From Chitinophaga varians (GTDB lineage: Bacteria > Bacteroidota > Bacteroidia > Chitinophagales > Chitinophagaceae), in the NCBI RefSeq assembly GCF_012641275.1, contig NZ_JABAIA010000002.1, positions 1,612,001-1,676,000 of the forward strand: a stretch of DNA of 64,000 nt, in the 5' to 3' direction. Positions 51,884 to 59,914 of the stretch are shown in pieces. The notes beneath the pieces were generated by a model that was not told where the DNA came from, did not search any database, and worked only from the letters and a program-made list of their open reading frames with translations. Position numbers and translations under genes: made by a program. Every line of letters starts with the position of its first letter. The first letter of the stretch is position 1.

Positions 51884-52120
51884 GTTTTTGCTTTGAATCT
51901 CCAATAGCGTTCTTAGCGGCCCTGTTTCTGAATAAACGGCCCGGCCTTCAATTCAGGGAAGCTAATTGTGACCCAGGGCTTTAGCCCTGGGCTCCCTGCC
52001 ACTAAACAACTGATATGCTCAAAAAACACAAAACTGAATCTGTTTTATGATCTTTTTTATGCGCAATTTTGACACTTGAAATCGTTGCATCTATCCATTC
52101 CCGTTTAAACCGCCCATATA
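51742..52120. other. 379-bp gene-free region upstream of the decarboxylase
   Basis: It holds tandem-repeat units 2 and 3, REP copy 4 and the presumed decarboxylase promoter. Near 52037 is AATCTGTTTTATG, similar to the motifs before both mocR genes, and at about 52063-52071 GCAATTTTG resembles a -7 box. No further ORF is convincing. Confidence 0.5.
51972..51991. repeat. REP-like palindrome, copy 4
   Basis: CCCAGGGCTTTAGCCCTGGG, preceded by AATTGTGA. Its complement reads CCCAGGGCTAAAGCCCTGGG then TCACAATTAG, so it matches copy 3 through the palindrome and about 10 bp beyond, in inverted orientation. Confidence 0.88.
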
Positions 52121-53533
52121 ATGAAGCTTCAGGAAGATTTAAAACATACCGACCGCCTGTTACAGTTGACTAAAGAATTCAGCAGTAAATTTTTATCCTC
52201 ACTCGACCGGCTGGCGGCGGACAAGATGGTTGACATACCGGTGAGGCAGGTGATGCCTGCAGAAGGTGTGGGCGGCGTGGCCGCACTGGAACTGTTCCGG
52301 CAGCAGTATGGCAATGCTGTCACAGCGGCCGTAGGGCCGCGGTACTGGGGCTTTGTAACGGGGGGTGTAACGCCGGCGGCGCTGATGGGCGACTGGCTGG
52401 CTGCTACGATGGATTTGAATTCATCTGATAAAGGTTCTGCTGCTTTTGCCATAGAAACGGAAACCATTGCTTTACTGAAACAGCTGTTTGGTTTGCCGGA
52501 AGCATTCCTGGGTTGTTTCGTTACCGGCGCCACCATGGCTAATTTCACCGGACTGGCGCTGGGCCGGCAGTGGCTGGGCCAACAACGTGGCATTGATATC
52601 GGTAAAGAGGGCATGGCAGGACTGCATGATTTACAGGTGGTGTCCTGTGTGCCACATTCAAGCGTGACCAAATCCATGGCCATGTTGGGCCTGGGCCGTG
52701 ATAACGTGGTGAAGATACCGGCGTTGCCGGGAAGGGAAAGTGTGGACATCAGTGCGTTGCGTGCATATTTGGAATCGCGTAATGGTCAACCGGTGATTTA
52801 TGTGGCCAGTGCGGGCACGGTCAATACGGTGGATTTTGACGATATCGCTGCCATTGTGGAACTGAAAAAACAATATCCTTTCTGGTTGCACATAGATGCT
52901 GCTTTCGGCGGATTTGCCGCCTGCAGTGAGCACTACCGGCATCTGCTGAACGGATGGGAGGAGGCAGACTCCATCACCATCGATGCACATAAGTGGCTGA
53001 ATGTTCCCTATGATGCCGCGATGATTTTCTCCCGTCATCCGGGATTACAGGTGGACGTGTTTCAGAATGCAGGCGCCGCTTACCTGGGCGACCCAGCGGA
53101 AAATTTCAATTTTATTAATCATATCCCGGAAAACTCGCGCCGGCTACGTGCTCTGCCTGCATGGTTCTCGCTGATGGCCTATGGTAAGGACGGCTACCGG
53201 CATATCGTGGAAGAGAACGTGGCTTTGGCGCAACAACTGGGCGGTCTGCTGAACGAACATCCGGCCTTCCGCCTGTTGGCGCCGGTAAGAATGTGCGTGG
53301 TATGTTTTACGCTGAATGTGCAGGCAGCTGAACAGGAGGAGGCGGTAGACCGGTTCCTCCTGGCGCTGAACGCCACCGGCGTAGTGTGTATGACACGCAC
53401 CGTTTATGCCGGTCAGCCGGGCATCCGCGCGGCGCTGGTGAACTGGCGTACCACGGCCAACGACGTACAGTTGGCTTTTCAGACAATGAAAGAAGTTGTT
53501 GCTACTGTTTTGAATCTGTATACATATGCGTAA
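52121..53533 (+). CDS. PLP-dependent decarboxylase (group II, aromatic-amino-acid/glutamate type)
   Basis: The PLP lysine is K291 in ITIDAHKWLNVPYDAA; the preceding HIDAAFGGFAAC carries the aspartate pairing with the pyridine nitrogen, and FVTGATMANFTGLALGRQ the phosphate-binding area. The length of 470 residues fits aromatic-L-amino-acid decarboxylase-like proteins. Substrate cannot be decided; no glutamate-specific marker was recognised. It overlaps the EamA exporter gene by 8 bp, a coupling that suggests decarboxylation of an amino acid and export of the product or related compound. The promoter region shares a motif with the mocR genes. Confidence 0.92.
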   Translation: MKLQEDLKHTDRLLQLTKEFSSKFLSSLDRLAADKMVDIPVRQVMPAEGVGGVAALELFRQQYGNAVTAAVGPRYWGFVTGGVTPAALMGDWLAATMDLNSSDKGSAAFAIETETIALLKQLFGLPEAFLGCFVTGATMANFTGLALGRQWLGQQRGIDIGKEGMAGLHDLQVVSCVPHSSVTKSMAMLGLGRDNVVKIPALPGRESVDISALRAYLESRNGQPVIYVASAGTVNTVDFDDIAAIVELKKQYPFWLHIDAAFGGFAACSEHYRHLLNGWEEADSITIDAHKWLNVPYDAAMIFSRHPGLQVDVFQNAGAAYLGDPAENFNFINHIPENSRRLRALPAWFSLMAYGKDGYRHIVEENVALAQQLGGLLNEHPAFRLLAPVRMCVVCFTLNVQAAEQEEAVDRFLLALNATGVVCMTRTVYAGQPGIRAALVNWRTTANDVQLAFQTMKEVVATVLNLYTYA

Positions 53534-54437
53534 ATCAAGCACCAATGCTTATATCGCATTGGCTATTGTAAGTATCTTTTGGGGGACCACCTATCTGGCT
53601 TCACGAATCGGTGTCAGACATATTCACGGGATCATGCTGGCAGGTATCAGACAGAGTACTGCCGGGTTGCTGCTGACCGGTTTTTTCCTCCTGAAAGGCT
53701 ATAAGCTGCCTGAAAAAATGGTATTGTCCAAACTCTTTGTAATGGGCTTACTGATGCTGGTAGGCAGCAACGGCCTGATGACCTGGGCCATGCAGTACGT
53801 TCCCAGCGGGCTGGGAGCAGTGATCAGTGCCACGGTGCCCATCTGGATCACCATCTTCAGCTATTTCCTGGTGAAGAAGACGCGCATCAGCATACAGCTG
53901 CTGGTGGGCATGTTGCTCGGATTTGCGGGCGTGGCGGGGATCTTCTACAATTATTTGTCGAGTCTCATGAACCCGGATTTTCGCTTCGGCATTATGTTGT
54001 GTTTCTTCGCCTGTATCTTCTGGGCACTGGGCTCTGTGCTGACCGCCAAGTGGGCGCTGGGCGTAAACTATCTTTTCGGCGCCGGTTTCCAGATGCTGTT
54101 CAGTGGCATTGTCATGTTGCTGATCGCTACCTTGTTTATGGGGCAACAATTTTCGGCAGACAGCTTCACGGCCGAGTTATGGGAAAGTTTGTTGTACCTG
54201 GTGCTGGTAGGGTCTGTGCTTAGCTATTCTGCTTATGTGTTTACGCTGAACAACCTGCCGCCATCGCTGGCGTCTGTGTATGCTTATATCAACCCTATTG
54301 TAGCCGTGCTGCTGGGATGGATATTGCTGAAAGAGAACCTGACCTGGATGATGGGCCTGTGCAGCCTTGTGACGATAGGGGGCGTGTATCTTGTCAATGA
54401 TGCGGTCAATAAAAACAAACAGAAACAACTGCAATAA
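53526..54437 (+). CDS. EamA/DMT family transporter
   Basis: Ten hydrophobic segments in two five-TM halves are visible in the 303-residue protein, as expected of a drug/metabolite transporter: the start AYIALAIVSIFWGTTYLASRIG, GLGAVISATVPIWITIFSYFLV, SLASVYAYINPIVAVLLGWILL and LVTIGGVYLVNDAV. Such proteins usually export amino acids, amines or related metabolites. It begins inside the decarboxylase 3' end (8-bp overlap ATGCGTAA) and is followed by a strong terminator. Confidence 0.92.
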   Translation: MRKSSTNAYIALAIVSIFWGTTYLASRIGVRHIHGIMLAGIRQSTAGLLLTGFFLLKGYKLPEKMVLSKLFVMGLLMLVGSNGLMTWAMQYVPSGLGAVISATVPIWITIFSYFLVKKTRISIQLLVGMLLGFAGVAGIFYNYLSSLMNPDFRFGIMLCFFACIFWALGSVLTAKWALGVNYLFGAGFQMLFSGIVMLLIATLFMGQQFSADSFTAELWESLLYLVLVGSVLSYSAYVFTLNNLPPSLASVYAYINPIVAVLLGWILLKENLTWMMGLCSLVTIGGVYLVNDAVNKNKQKQLQ

Positions 54438-54461
54438 ATATTTAAGGTAGAAGTTAAGTCC

Positions 54462-54502
54462 GATGCTCGCCCCGGTTTTTACCGGATGAGCATCTTTTTT
54501 TT
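54462..54502 (+). terminator. Rho-independent terminator after the EamA gene
   Basis: GATGCTC and GAGCATC enclose an inner CCCCGG/CCGG stem around TTTTTA; TTTTTTTT follows. It lies 24 bp past the EamA stop. Confidence 0.88.
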
Positions 54503-54559
54503 GTCCGCTGAAATGAGCTAAATTTAAGGTACGTGATCCCGCAAAATAAATCAGATCTT

Positions 54560-55000
54560 ATGGAAGTTGTCCAGGCATCAGCCATGCATACCAACGAAGT
54601 CGCCGTGTTGTTCGATGCATACCGCAGTTACTTTGATCAGGCGCCGGATTTCAAAGGCGCGCTGGCGTTTATCAGTGAAAGATTTAAACAACAGGACAGT
54701 GTTATTTTTGTAGCTTTTGAAAAAGACGAGATCGTGGGCTTTGCCCAGCTGTATCCGTTATTTACCTCTCTGGGCATGAAGCGCGGATGGTTGCTCAACG
54801 ATGTGTATGTGCTGGAAGAGCATCGTGGCAAAGGAGCTGGCGGAGCGCTGGTGGATGCCGCCGTAGAACATGGACGGAAAACAGATGCCGCCTGGGTGAT
54901 GTTACAGACCTATGTGGCCAACACCGGCGCACAGAAGCTTTATCAATCCAAGGGCTTCAAAAAAGACACCAACTCGTTTTATTTCTACCTGACGCTCTGA
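54560..55000 (+). CDS. GNAT family N-acetyltransferase
   Basis: The ATG at 54560 (MEVVQASAMHTNEVAVLFDAYR) is preferred over an upstream GTG at 54533. The acetyl-CoA-binding motif is LEEHRGKGAGGALVDAAVEHG (R-x-x-G-x-G/A) and the GNAT motif B follows as AQKLYQSKGFKKDTNSFYFYL. The substrate is unknown. It is the first of a run of five plus-strand genes ending with the GSCFA gene, each separated by short gaps. Confidence 0.88.
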   Translation: MEVVQASAMHTNEVAVLFDAYRSYFDQAPDFKGALAFISERFKQQDSVIFVAFEKDEIVGFAQLYPLFTSLGMKRGWLLNDVYVLEEHRGKGAGGALVDAAVEHGRKTDAAWVMLQTYVANTGAQKLYQSKGFKKDTNSFYFYLTL

Positions 55001-55026
55001 TAGAGGAATTTCCTTTTCTTTGCAGC

Positions 55027-55587
55027 ATGGATATTACAAAGAATCCCTGGACGATACATTCCAGTGAGGTAAGATATGACAACAAATGGATTCAGGTGGT
55101 CCACCATGAAGGATTAAATCCGGCCGGCGGACCAGGTATCTATGGAGTGGTGCATTTCAAGAACCTGGCGATCGGCGTGATCGCGCTGGACGAACAGCAG
55201 AACACTTACCTCGTGGGGCAGTACCGGTTCCCGCTGAAAAAATTCAGCTGGGAGATACCGGAAGGCGGCGGCCCGCTGGGAGAATATCCGCTGGATACGG
55301 CCAGGCGGGAACTGCTGGAAGAAACAGGCCTGGTGGCCAACCGGTGGGACGTGATCTGTGAACTGGCGGTGTCCAATTCCGTGACCGATGAAATTGGGGT
55401 GGTGTTTCTGGCCCGGGAGCTGGAACAGAGGACCGCAGAACCGGAAGACACCGAAGAGCTGTTCGTGAAAAAATTACCGTTTGAGGAAGTCTATCAAATG
55501 GTTAAAAACTATGATATCACTGATTCTATCTCTGTTGTCGCCATTCAGAAAATAAAGCTGATGATGCTGGAAGGGGAGCTGGATTGA
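55027..55587 (+). CDS. NUDIX hydrolase
   Basis: The start is the ATG at 55027; an open frame extends upstream into the GNAT gene but has no role. The complete NUDIX box is G-x5-E-x7-REL-LEETGL (residues in GGGPLGEYPLDTARRELLEETGL, spread over about 78-101), with the acidic cluster that binds Mg. The 186-residue length and strands such as YGVVHFKNLAIGVIALDEQ match ADP-ribose-pyrophosphatase-like (NudF) members. It hydrolyses nucleoside diphosphates linked to another group; the exact substrate is not clear. Confidence 0.9.
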   Translation: MDITKNPWTIHSSEVRYDNKWIQVVHHEGLNPAGGPGIYGVVHFKNLAIGVIALDEQQNTYLVGQYRFPLKKFSWEIPEGGGPLGEYPLDTARRELLEETGLVANRWDVICELAVSNSVTDEIGVVFLARELEQRTAEPEDTEELFVKKLPFEEVYQMVKNYDITDSISVVAIQKIKLMMLEGELD

Positions 55588-55612
55588 CAGAAAATGCGTT
55601 TCTTTGCAGCAA

Positions 55613-56422
55613 ATGGAAAGAAAATTTAACGCTTTCAAAGGTGAAAGAAGATCCGGCGGTCCCAAAAGGCCCGCCAGCCCGCGGCCGAAGCAGTCGTCAC
55701 TGATTATTGGCCGGCAGCCCGTGATGGAAGCCCTCAACAGCGGCAAACCGATAGAACGTATCTACATGCTGCGCTCCGCCACCGGCGATATTATCCCTCA
55801 GATCAAAGAAAAAGCCCTTACTGGTAATATTCCCATCAATGTAGTGCCGGTAGAGAAACTCAACGGCCTCACCCAGGCCAATCATCAGGGCGTTATTGCG
55901 CTCACCGGCCAGGTCAGCTACCTCGATTTACAGGATGTGATCTCTCATGTGATTGAACAGGGAGAAACACCGCTCTTCCTTATACTTGACGGTATTACAG
56001 ATGTCCGTAATATCGGTGCCATTGCCCGCAGCGCGGTATGTTGCGGCGCACAGGCCATCATTATCCCCGACAAAGGCATTGCGGCCCTCAATGAGGAAGC
56101 CATGAAATCCTCCGCCGGCGCACTTGAGAAAATAGCGATCTGTCGGGTGAACAGCCTCCTGAAAGCGATCGATACCCTGCATCTCAACGGTATCAAAGTG
56201 CTCTCCAGTGAAATGGAGACAGAAATCAAACTTTATGATTGCGACCTCCGCGAGCCGGTAGCCGTTATTATGGGTTCTGAAGATAAAGGCGTCTATCCTG
56301 CGCTCATCAAAGCATCCGATGTATTGTTCCGCATACCGATGGCGGGTAATTTCGAATCGTTCAACGTGTCAGTGGCAGCGGGGATCATCCTCTATGAGGC
56401 CATGAAACAGCGGACAGTGTAG
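55613..56422 (+). CDS. rlmB: 23S rRNA (guanosine(2251)-2'-O)-methyltransferase-like protein
   Basis: The ATG at 55613 (MERKFNAFKGERR) follows an in-frame TTG at 55604. The N-terminal segment VMEALNSGKPIERIYMLRS is the substrate-binding domain of the SpoU group. The C-terminal SPOUT knot shows ILDGITDVRNIGAIARSAVCCGAQAI in pieces, and the signature VIMGSEDKGVYPALIKASDVLFRIPM and GNFESFNVSVAAGIILYEAMKQ. The assignment as RlmB rather than another TrmH/SpoU member is likely but not certain. It would methylate G2251 in the ribosomal P loop. Confidence 0.88.
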   Translation: MERKFNAFKGERRSGGPKRPASPRPKQSSLIIGRQPVMEALNSGKPIERIYMLRSATGDIIPQIKEKALTGNIPINVVPVEKLNGLTQANHQGVIALTGQVSYLDLQDVISHVIEQGETPLFLILDGITDVRNIGAIARSAVCCGAQAIIIPDKGIAALNEEAMKSSAGALEKIAICRVNSLLKAIDTLHLNGIKVLSSEMETEIKLYDCDLREPVAVIMGSEDKGVYPALIKASDVLFRIPMAGNFESFNVSVAAGIILYEAMKQRTV

Positions 56423-56483
56423 CCAATGACAATGACGGATTTCGCTTGGCGTAAAATTCGTAATTTGTAGCTGGTAACCGCTA

Positions 56484-57338
56484 ATGACTATGAAACTAAT
56501 CGAATGTCCGCGTGATGCCATGCAGGGATGGCACAGGATGATCAGTACGGAAGAAAAGGTAAACTACCTGCAGGCGCTGCTTAAAGTAGGTTTTGACACC
56601 CTCGACTTTGGCAGCTTTGTATCTCCTAAAGCTATTCCGCAGATGGCAGACACCCGCGAGGTGTTGTCACGGCTGGACCTGTCAGCCGGCCGCAGCAAGC
56701 TGCTGGCCATTGTGGCCAATGTGCGGGGCGCTGAAGAAGCGGTGGTCCATGAGGAAATCAACTACCTCGGCTTCCCCTTCTCTGTCTCCGAAACATTTCA
56801 GCTTAGAAATACCAACAAAACCATCGCTGAATCACTGGAACAGGTGCAGACCATGCAGGAACTCTGTATCAAAAACGGCAAAGAGCTGGTCGTGTACATC
56901 TCCATGGGCTTCGGTAATCCTTATGAAGACCCCTACAGTCCCGAAATCGTATTACGCTGGATAGATGAACTGGTGAAAATGGAAATTACGACCATTTCAC
57001 TGGCAGATACCGTAGGCGTAGCCAATCCGGACGTGATCACCAGCCTGTTCCGGCACCTGATACCCGCTTATCCCCGCGTGGAGTTTGGCGCCCACTTTCA
57101 TTCCGCTCCCCACAACTGGGAAGAGAAAGTACAGGCCGCATGGGAACAAGGATGCCGGCGCTTTGACAGCGCTATCAAAGGAATTGGCGGGTGCCCGATG
57201 GCAAAAGATGAACTGGTAGGCAATCTGGACACAGAAAATTTGATCTGGTTCTGTCAGCAGCGCCAGGTGTCGCTGACCCTCGATATGACCGCCCTGCAGG
57301 CCGCCCGGCAGCTGGCAGACGTGGTGTTTAAAGATTAA
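56484..57338 (+). CDS. Hydroxymethylglutaryl-CoA lyase-like protein
   Basis: The HMGL-like TIM barrel is seen from the start IECPRDAMQGWHRMISTEEKVNYLQALLKVGFDTLDFGSFVSPKAIPQM in pieces, with the catalytic arginine in PRDAMQG, and from TTISLADTVGVANP and the conserved FGAHFHSAPHN metal-binding segment. The GIGGCPMAKDELVGNLDTE stretch contains the Cys-loop of HMG-CoA lyase. The expected last step of leucine degradation or ketone-body formation cleaves HMG-CoA to acetyl-CoA and acetoacetate. The length of 284 residues is normal. Confidence 0.9.
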   Translation: MTMKLIECPRDAMQGWHRMISTEEKVNYLQALLKVGFDTLDFGSFVSPKAIPQMADTREVLSRLDLSAGRSKLLAIVANVRGAEEAVVHEEINYLGFPFSVSETFQLRNTNKTIAESLEQVQTMQELCIKNGKELVVYISMGFGNPYEDPYSPEIVLRWIDELVKMEITTISLADTVGVANPDVITSLFRHLIPAYPRVEFGAHFHSAPHNWEEKVQAAWEQGCRRFDSAIKGIGGCPMAKDELVGNLDTENLIWFCQQRQVSLTLDMTALQAARQLADVVFKD

Positions 57339-57341
57339 TAC

Positions 57342-58325
57342 ATGCAATTTCACCTGAGTTTCCCGGTAGATACTATAGAACCGGGCATCCAATATACCGA
57401 CAAAATCATGCTCATGGGCTCCTGTTTCGCTGAAGAGATAGGGGCCAAACTGCAGGAGCATCGTTTTAATACCCTCCTTAATCCACACGGTATCCTCTTT
57501 AACCCGCTGAGCCTCACAAAGGCACTCACCACTTACCTGGACGGTAAAGTGTATACCCGGGACGACCTCTTTCTGCACCAGGACACCTGGCACAGCTGGG
57601 ACCACCACAGCCGCTTCTCCGGTACCACACCGGAAACGGTGCTGGAACAGATCAATGCCGCGCAGCAGGCGGCTATACAAACACTGGAGCAGGCCGACTG
57701 GCTGGTGCTCACGCTGGGCTCAGCCCACGCTTATTTCCTGAAAGAAGGGAGCCACCTGGTAGGCAACTGCCACAAGGTGCCGGCAGCCAGCTTCTATAAA
57801 AGACTGCTGACAGTGGAAGAGATCGTGACGGCCCTGGATAACATGATGCACCGGCTGTTTTTCCGAAACCGGAAAGTAAATATACTCTTCACCGTTAGCC
57901 CGGTACGTTATGTACGCGACGGCGTGGTGGAAAACAACCTCAGCAAAGCAGTGTTGCTCCAGGCCGTGCATCATATGGTCAACAAATTTTCCCGCCTCTG
58001 GTATTTCCCGGCTTATGAACTGGTGATCGACGACCTGCGCGACTACCGTTTTTATAAGGAAGACATGGTGCATCCCAATGAAACGGCTGTCAACTATGTG
58101 TGGGACCATGTGGTGAAATCAGCCGTCCACAGCGGCAGCCAGCCGTTACTGCATACCATCGCTGAGATCAACAGGGCGGCGCAGCACCGGCCGTTTAATC
58201 CGGAGAGCAGCCAGCACCAGCAGTTTCGCCGCACATATGCTGCGAAGGTGAAACAGCTGATGCAGGCGCACCCGCAGCTGGCATGGGATGATCTCCTTCG
58301 TTGTTTTGAAGACCAGCCTCTATAA
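57342..58325 (+). CDS. GSCFA domain-containing protein
   Basis: The family name motif is visible as GSCFAEEIGAKLQEHRFNTLLNPHGILFNP in pieces, near residue 24. Later conserved parts are LVLTLGSAHAYF, NILFTVSPVRYVRDGVVENN and DMVHPNETAVNYVWDHV, the last matching the Asp-x-x-His of SGNH-type esterases. It is therefore probably a hydrolase of the SGNH/GDSL-like fold with unknown substrate. It starts 4 bp after the HMG-CoA-lyase gene and its last 6 bp overlap the convergent transporter. Confidence 0.88.
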   Translation: MQFHLSFPVDTIEPGIQYTDKIMLMGSCFAEEIGAKLQEHRFNTLLNPHGILFNPLSLTKALTTYLDGKVYTRDDLFLHQDTWHSWDHHSRFSGTTPETVLEQINAAQQAAIQTLEQADWLVLTLGSAHAYFLKEGSHLVGNCHKVPAASFYKRLLTVEEIVTALDNMMHRLFFRNRKVNILFTVSPVRYVRDGVVENNLSKAVLLQAVHHMVNKFSRLWYFPAYELVIDDLRDYRFYKEDMVHPNETAVNYVWDHVVKSAVHSGSQPLLHTIAEINRAAQHRPFNPESSQHQQFRRTYAAKVKQLMQAHPQLAWDDLLRCFEDQPL

Positions 58326-59777
58326 ATCAGCTCCTTTATTGTCTTTAATGTATACCAGGCCTATTGCGAAACAGATAACGGCCACGGCTATAGGATAAAT
58401 TAATCCGGCCAGATGGTTACCTGTTTTGGTCACCAGTATGGTGGAGATAGTGGGCAGCAGTCCGCCGAAAACGCCGTTGCCGATATGATATGGCAGTGAC
58501 ATGGAGGTGTACCGTATCCTGGTAGGGAACATCTCCACCAGGAAAGCTGCTATGGGCGCATAAACCATGGTCACGAACACCACCTGTACAAAAATCAGGA
58601 ACACCAGCATGGCCATCCGTGTATTGTTGACCGTTAGTTCCGGTTTGCCTTCACTGATGCGGAGCACACTGCCATCGGAATAGGTATGCACCTTGGTGGT
58701 ATGCTGTACAAATTGTCCGGCGTCATTTTTTGACTGGTTGCTTTCAATCTTGTACAGTTCTGTCAGTTTCGTCTTCTGTTTCACATCGCCGATGGTGTCC
58801 ATGGCTTTGTAGATCGGGTAGTAGGCCAGTGCCGCGATGAGCATGCCTGCCAGCATAATCTTTTTCCTGCCGATACGGTCGGACAGCGAGCCGAAGTAAA
58901 TAAACAGCGGTGTGCCCAGCAACAGCGCCAACGCGATGATGATATTGGACTGCACAAATTCGATGTTCATCGTTTTCTGCAGGAAAGAGAGGGCATAGAA
59001 CTGTCCGGTATACCATACCACTCCCTGTCCCATGGCCGCGCCGAAGAGCGCTATCAGTACCAGTTTCAGATTTTCCTTGTTGCCAAAGCTTTCCTTGATG
59101 GGATTAGCCGATGTTTTGCCCTCTTTTTTCATCTGGATGAATAAAGGGGATTCCTGTAAGCGAATGCGGATGTAGTAAGACATGATCACCAGCAACACGG
59201 ACAACAGGAAAGGAACACGCCAGCCGTAGTTGTTAAAGTCGGCCGGTGTCATGACAGAGCGGGTGATGAGTATGACGGCCAGGGAGACGAACAACCCCAG
59301 CGTGGCGGTTGTCTGAATGAAGCTGGTATAGTAGCCGCGGCGATGGTTGGGGGAGTGTTCCGCCACATAGGTGGCAGCCCCGCCGTATTCGCCGCCCAGC
59401 GCGAGGCCTTGTAATAAACGTAGTATCAGCACCAGCATGGGCGCCAGTACCCCGATGGTATCGTAACTGGGTATGAGGCCGATGGCGAAAGTAGAGCCGC
59501 CCATGATCAGCAGGGTAAGGAGGAAAGTGTATTTCCGGCCTACCAGGTCGCCGAGGCGGCCGAAAACGATAGCGCCGAAGGGCCTTACGATGAAGCCTAC
59601 AGCAAAGGTGGCCAGCGTAGCGATGTACGCCAGTTCCGGATTGCTGGGCGGAAAGAATTTTTCCGAAATAATGGCCGACAGGCTGCCGAAAATGTAGAAA
59701 TCGTACCATTCTATCAGTGTACCGGCAGAAGAGGCCATGATCACCTGCCAGATGGTTTTAGTCCCGGTTTGTTGCAT
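58320..59777 (-). CDS. MFS transporter, metabolite:H+ symporter (MHS/ProP-like) type
   Basis: The N-terminal half carries MHS features: LIEWYDFYIFGSLSAIISEKFFPPSNPELAYIATLATFAVGFIVRPFGAIVFGRLGDLVGRKY in pieces, including the loop 2-3 motif GRLGDLVGRKY, followed by GLALGGEYGGAATYVAEH. The fold has 12 predicted segments. A loop of about 60 residues between the C-terminal helices (around 315-375, containing TELYKIESNQSKNDAGQFVQ and HTYSDGSVLRISEG) is unusually long for the family. Such transporters import small organic acids, proline or betaine; the substrate here is unknown. It overlaps the GSCFA gene end by 6 bp. Confidence 0.9.
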   Translation of the reverse strand: MQQTGTKTIWQVIMASSAGTLIEWYDFYIFGSLSAIISEKFFPPSNPELAYIATLATFAVGFIVRPFGAIVFGRLGDLVGRKYTFLLTLLIMGGSTFAIGLIPSYDTIGVLAPMLVLILRLLQGLALGGEYGGAATYVAEHSPNHRRGYYTSFIQTTATLGLFVSLAVILITRSVMTPADFNNYGWRVPFLLSVLLVIMSYYIRIRLQESPLFIQMKKEGKTSANPIKESFGNKENLKLVLIALFGAAMGQGVVWYTGQFYALSFLQKTMNIEFVQSNIIIALALLLGTPLFIYFGSLSDRIGRKKIMLAGMLIAALAYYPIYKAMDTIGDVKQKTKLTELYKIESNQSKNDAGQFVQHTTKVHTYSDGSVLRISEGKPELTVNNTRMAMLVFLIFVQVVFVTMVYAPIAAFLVEMFPTRIRYTSMSLPYHIGNGVFGGLLPTISTILVTKTGNHLAGLIYPIAVAVICFAIGLVYIKDNKGADL

Positions 59778-59914
59778 TATGAGATTTTTTAAGCGATGGG
59801 TTTTGGTTGTCGGTTAAGGGAAAAAGATAGGAAATAATTATTATGGGTGCAAGTGCCGGCACAGGAATCTTGAACGGAATAAAGCCTTATCTTTAATTAC
59901 AGCTGCTATAAACT

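Larger units (their letters stand above)
51181..51991 (-). mobile_element. Transposase unit flanked by inverted REP-like palindromes (REP/RAYT-type)
   Basis: A Y1-type transposase gene (51280-51741) lies between REP-like palindromes at 51181 and 51972, in inverted orientation, both followed on their outer/inner side by TCAC(G/A)(G/A)TTAG. Two further solitary palindromes (22928, 35735) lie elsewhere in the window. This matches the layout of REP-associated tyrosine transposases, single-copy Y1 enzymes flanked by the palindromes they mobilise. Whether the whole unit can still move is not shown. Confidence 0.75.

Noticed and set aside
54787..55587. A 266-residue frame beginning inside the GNAT gene
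   Set aside because: Only the part from 55027 has NUDIX sequence; the upstream part is an out-of-frame reading of the GNAT gene.
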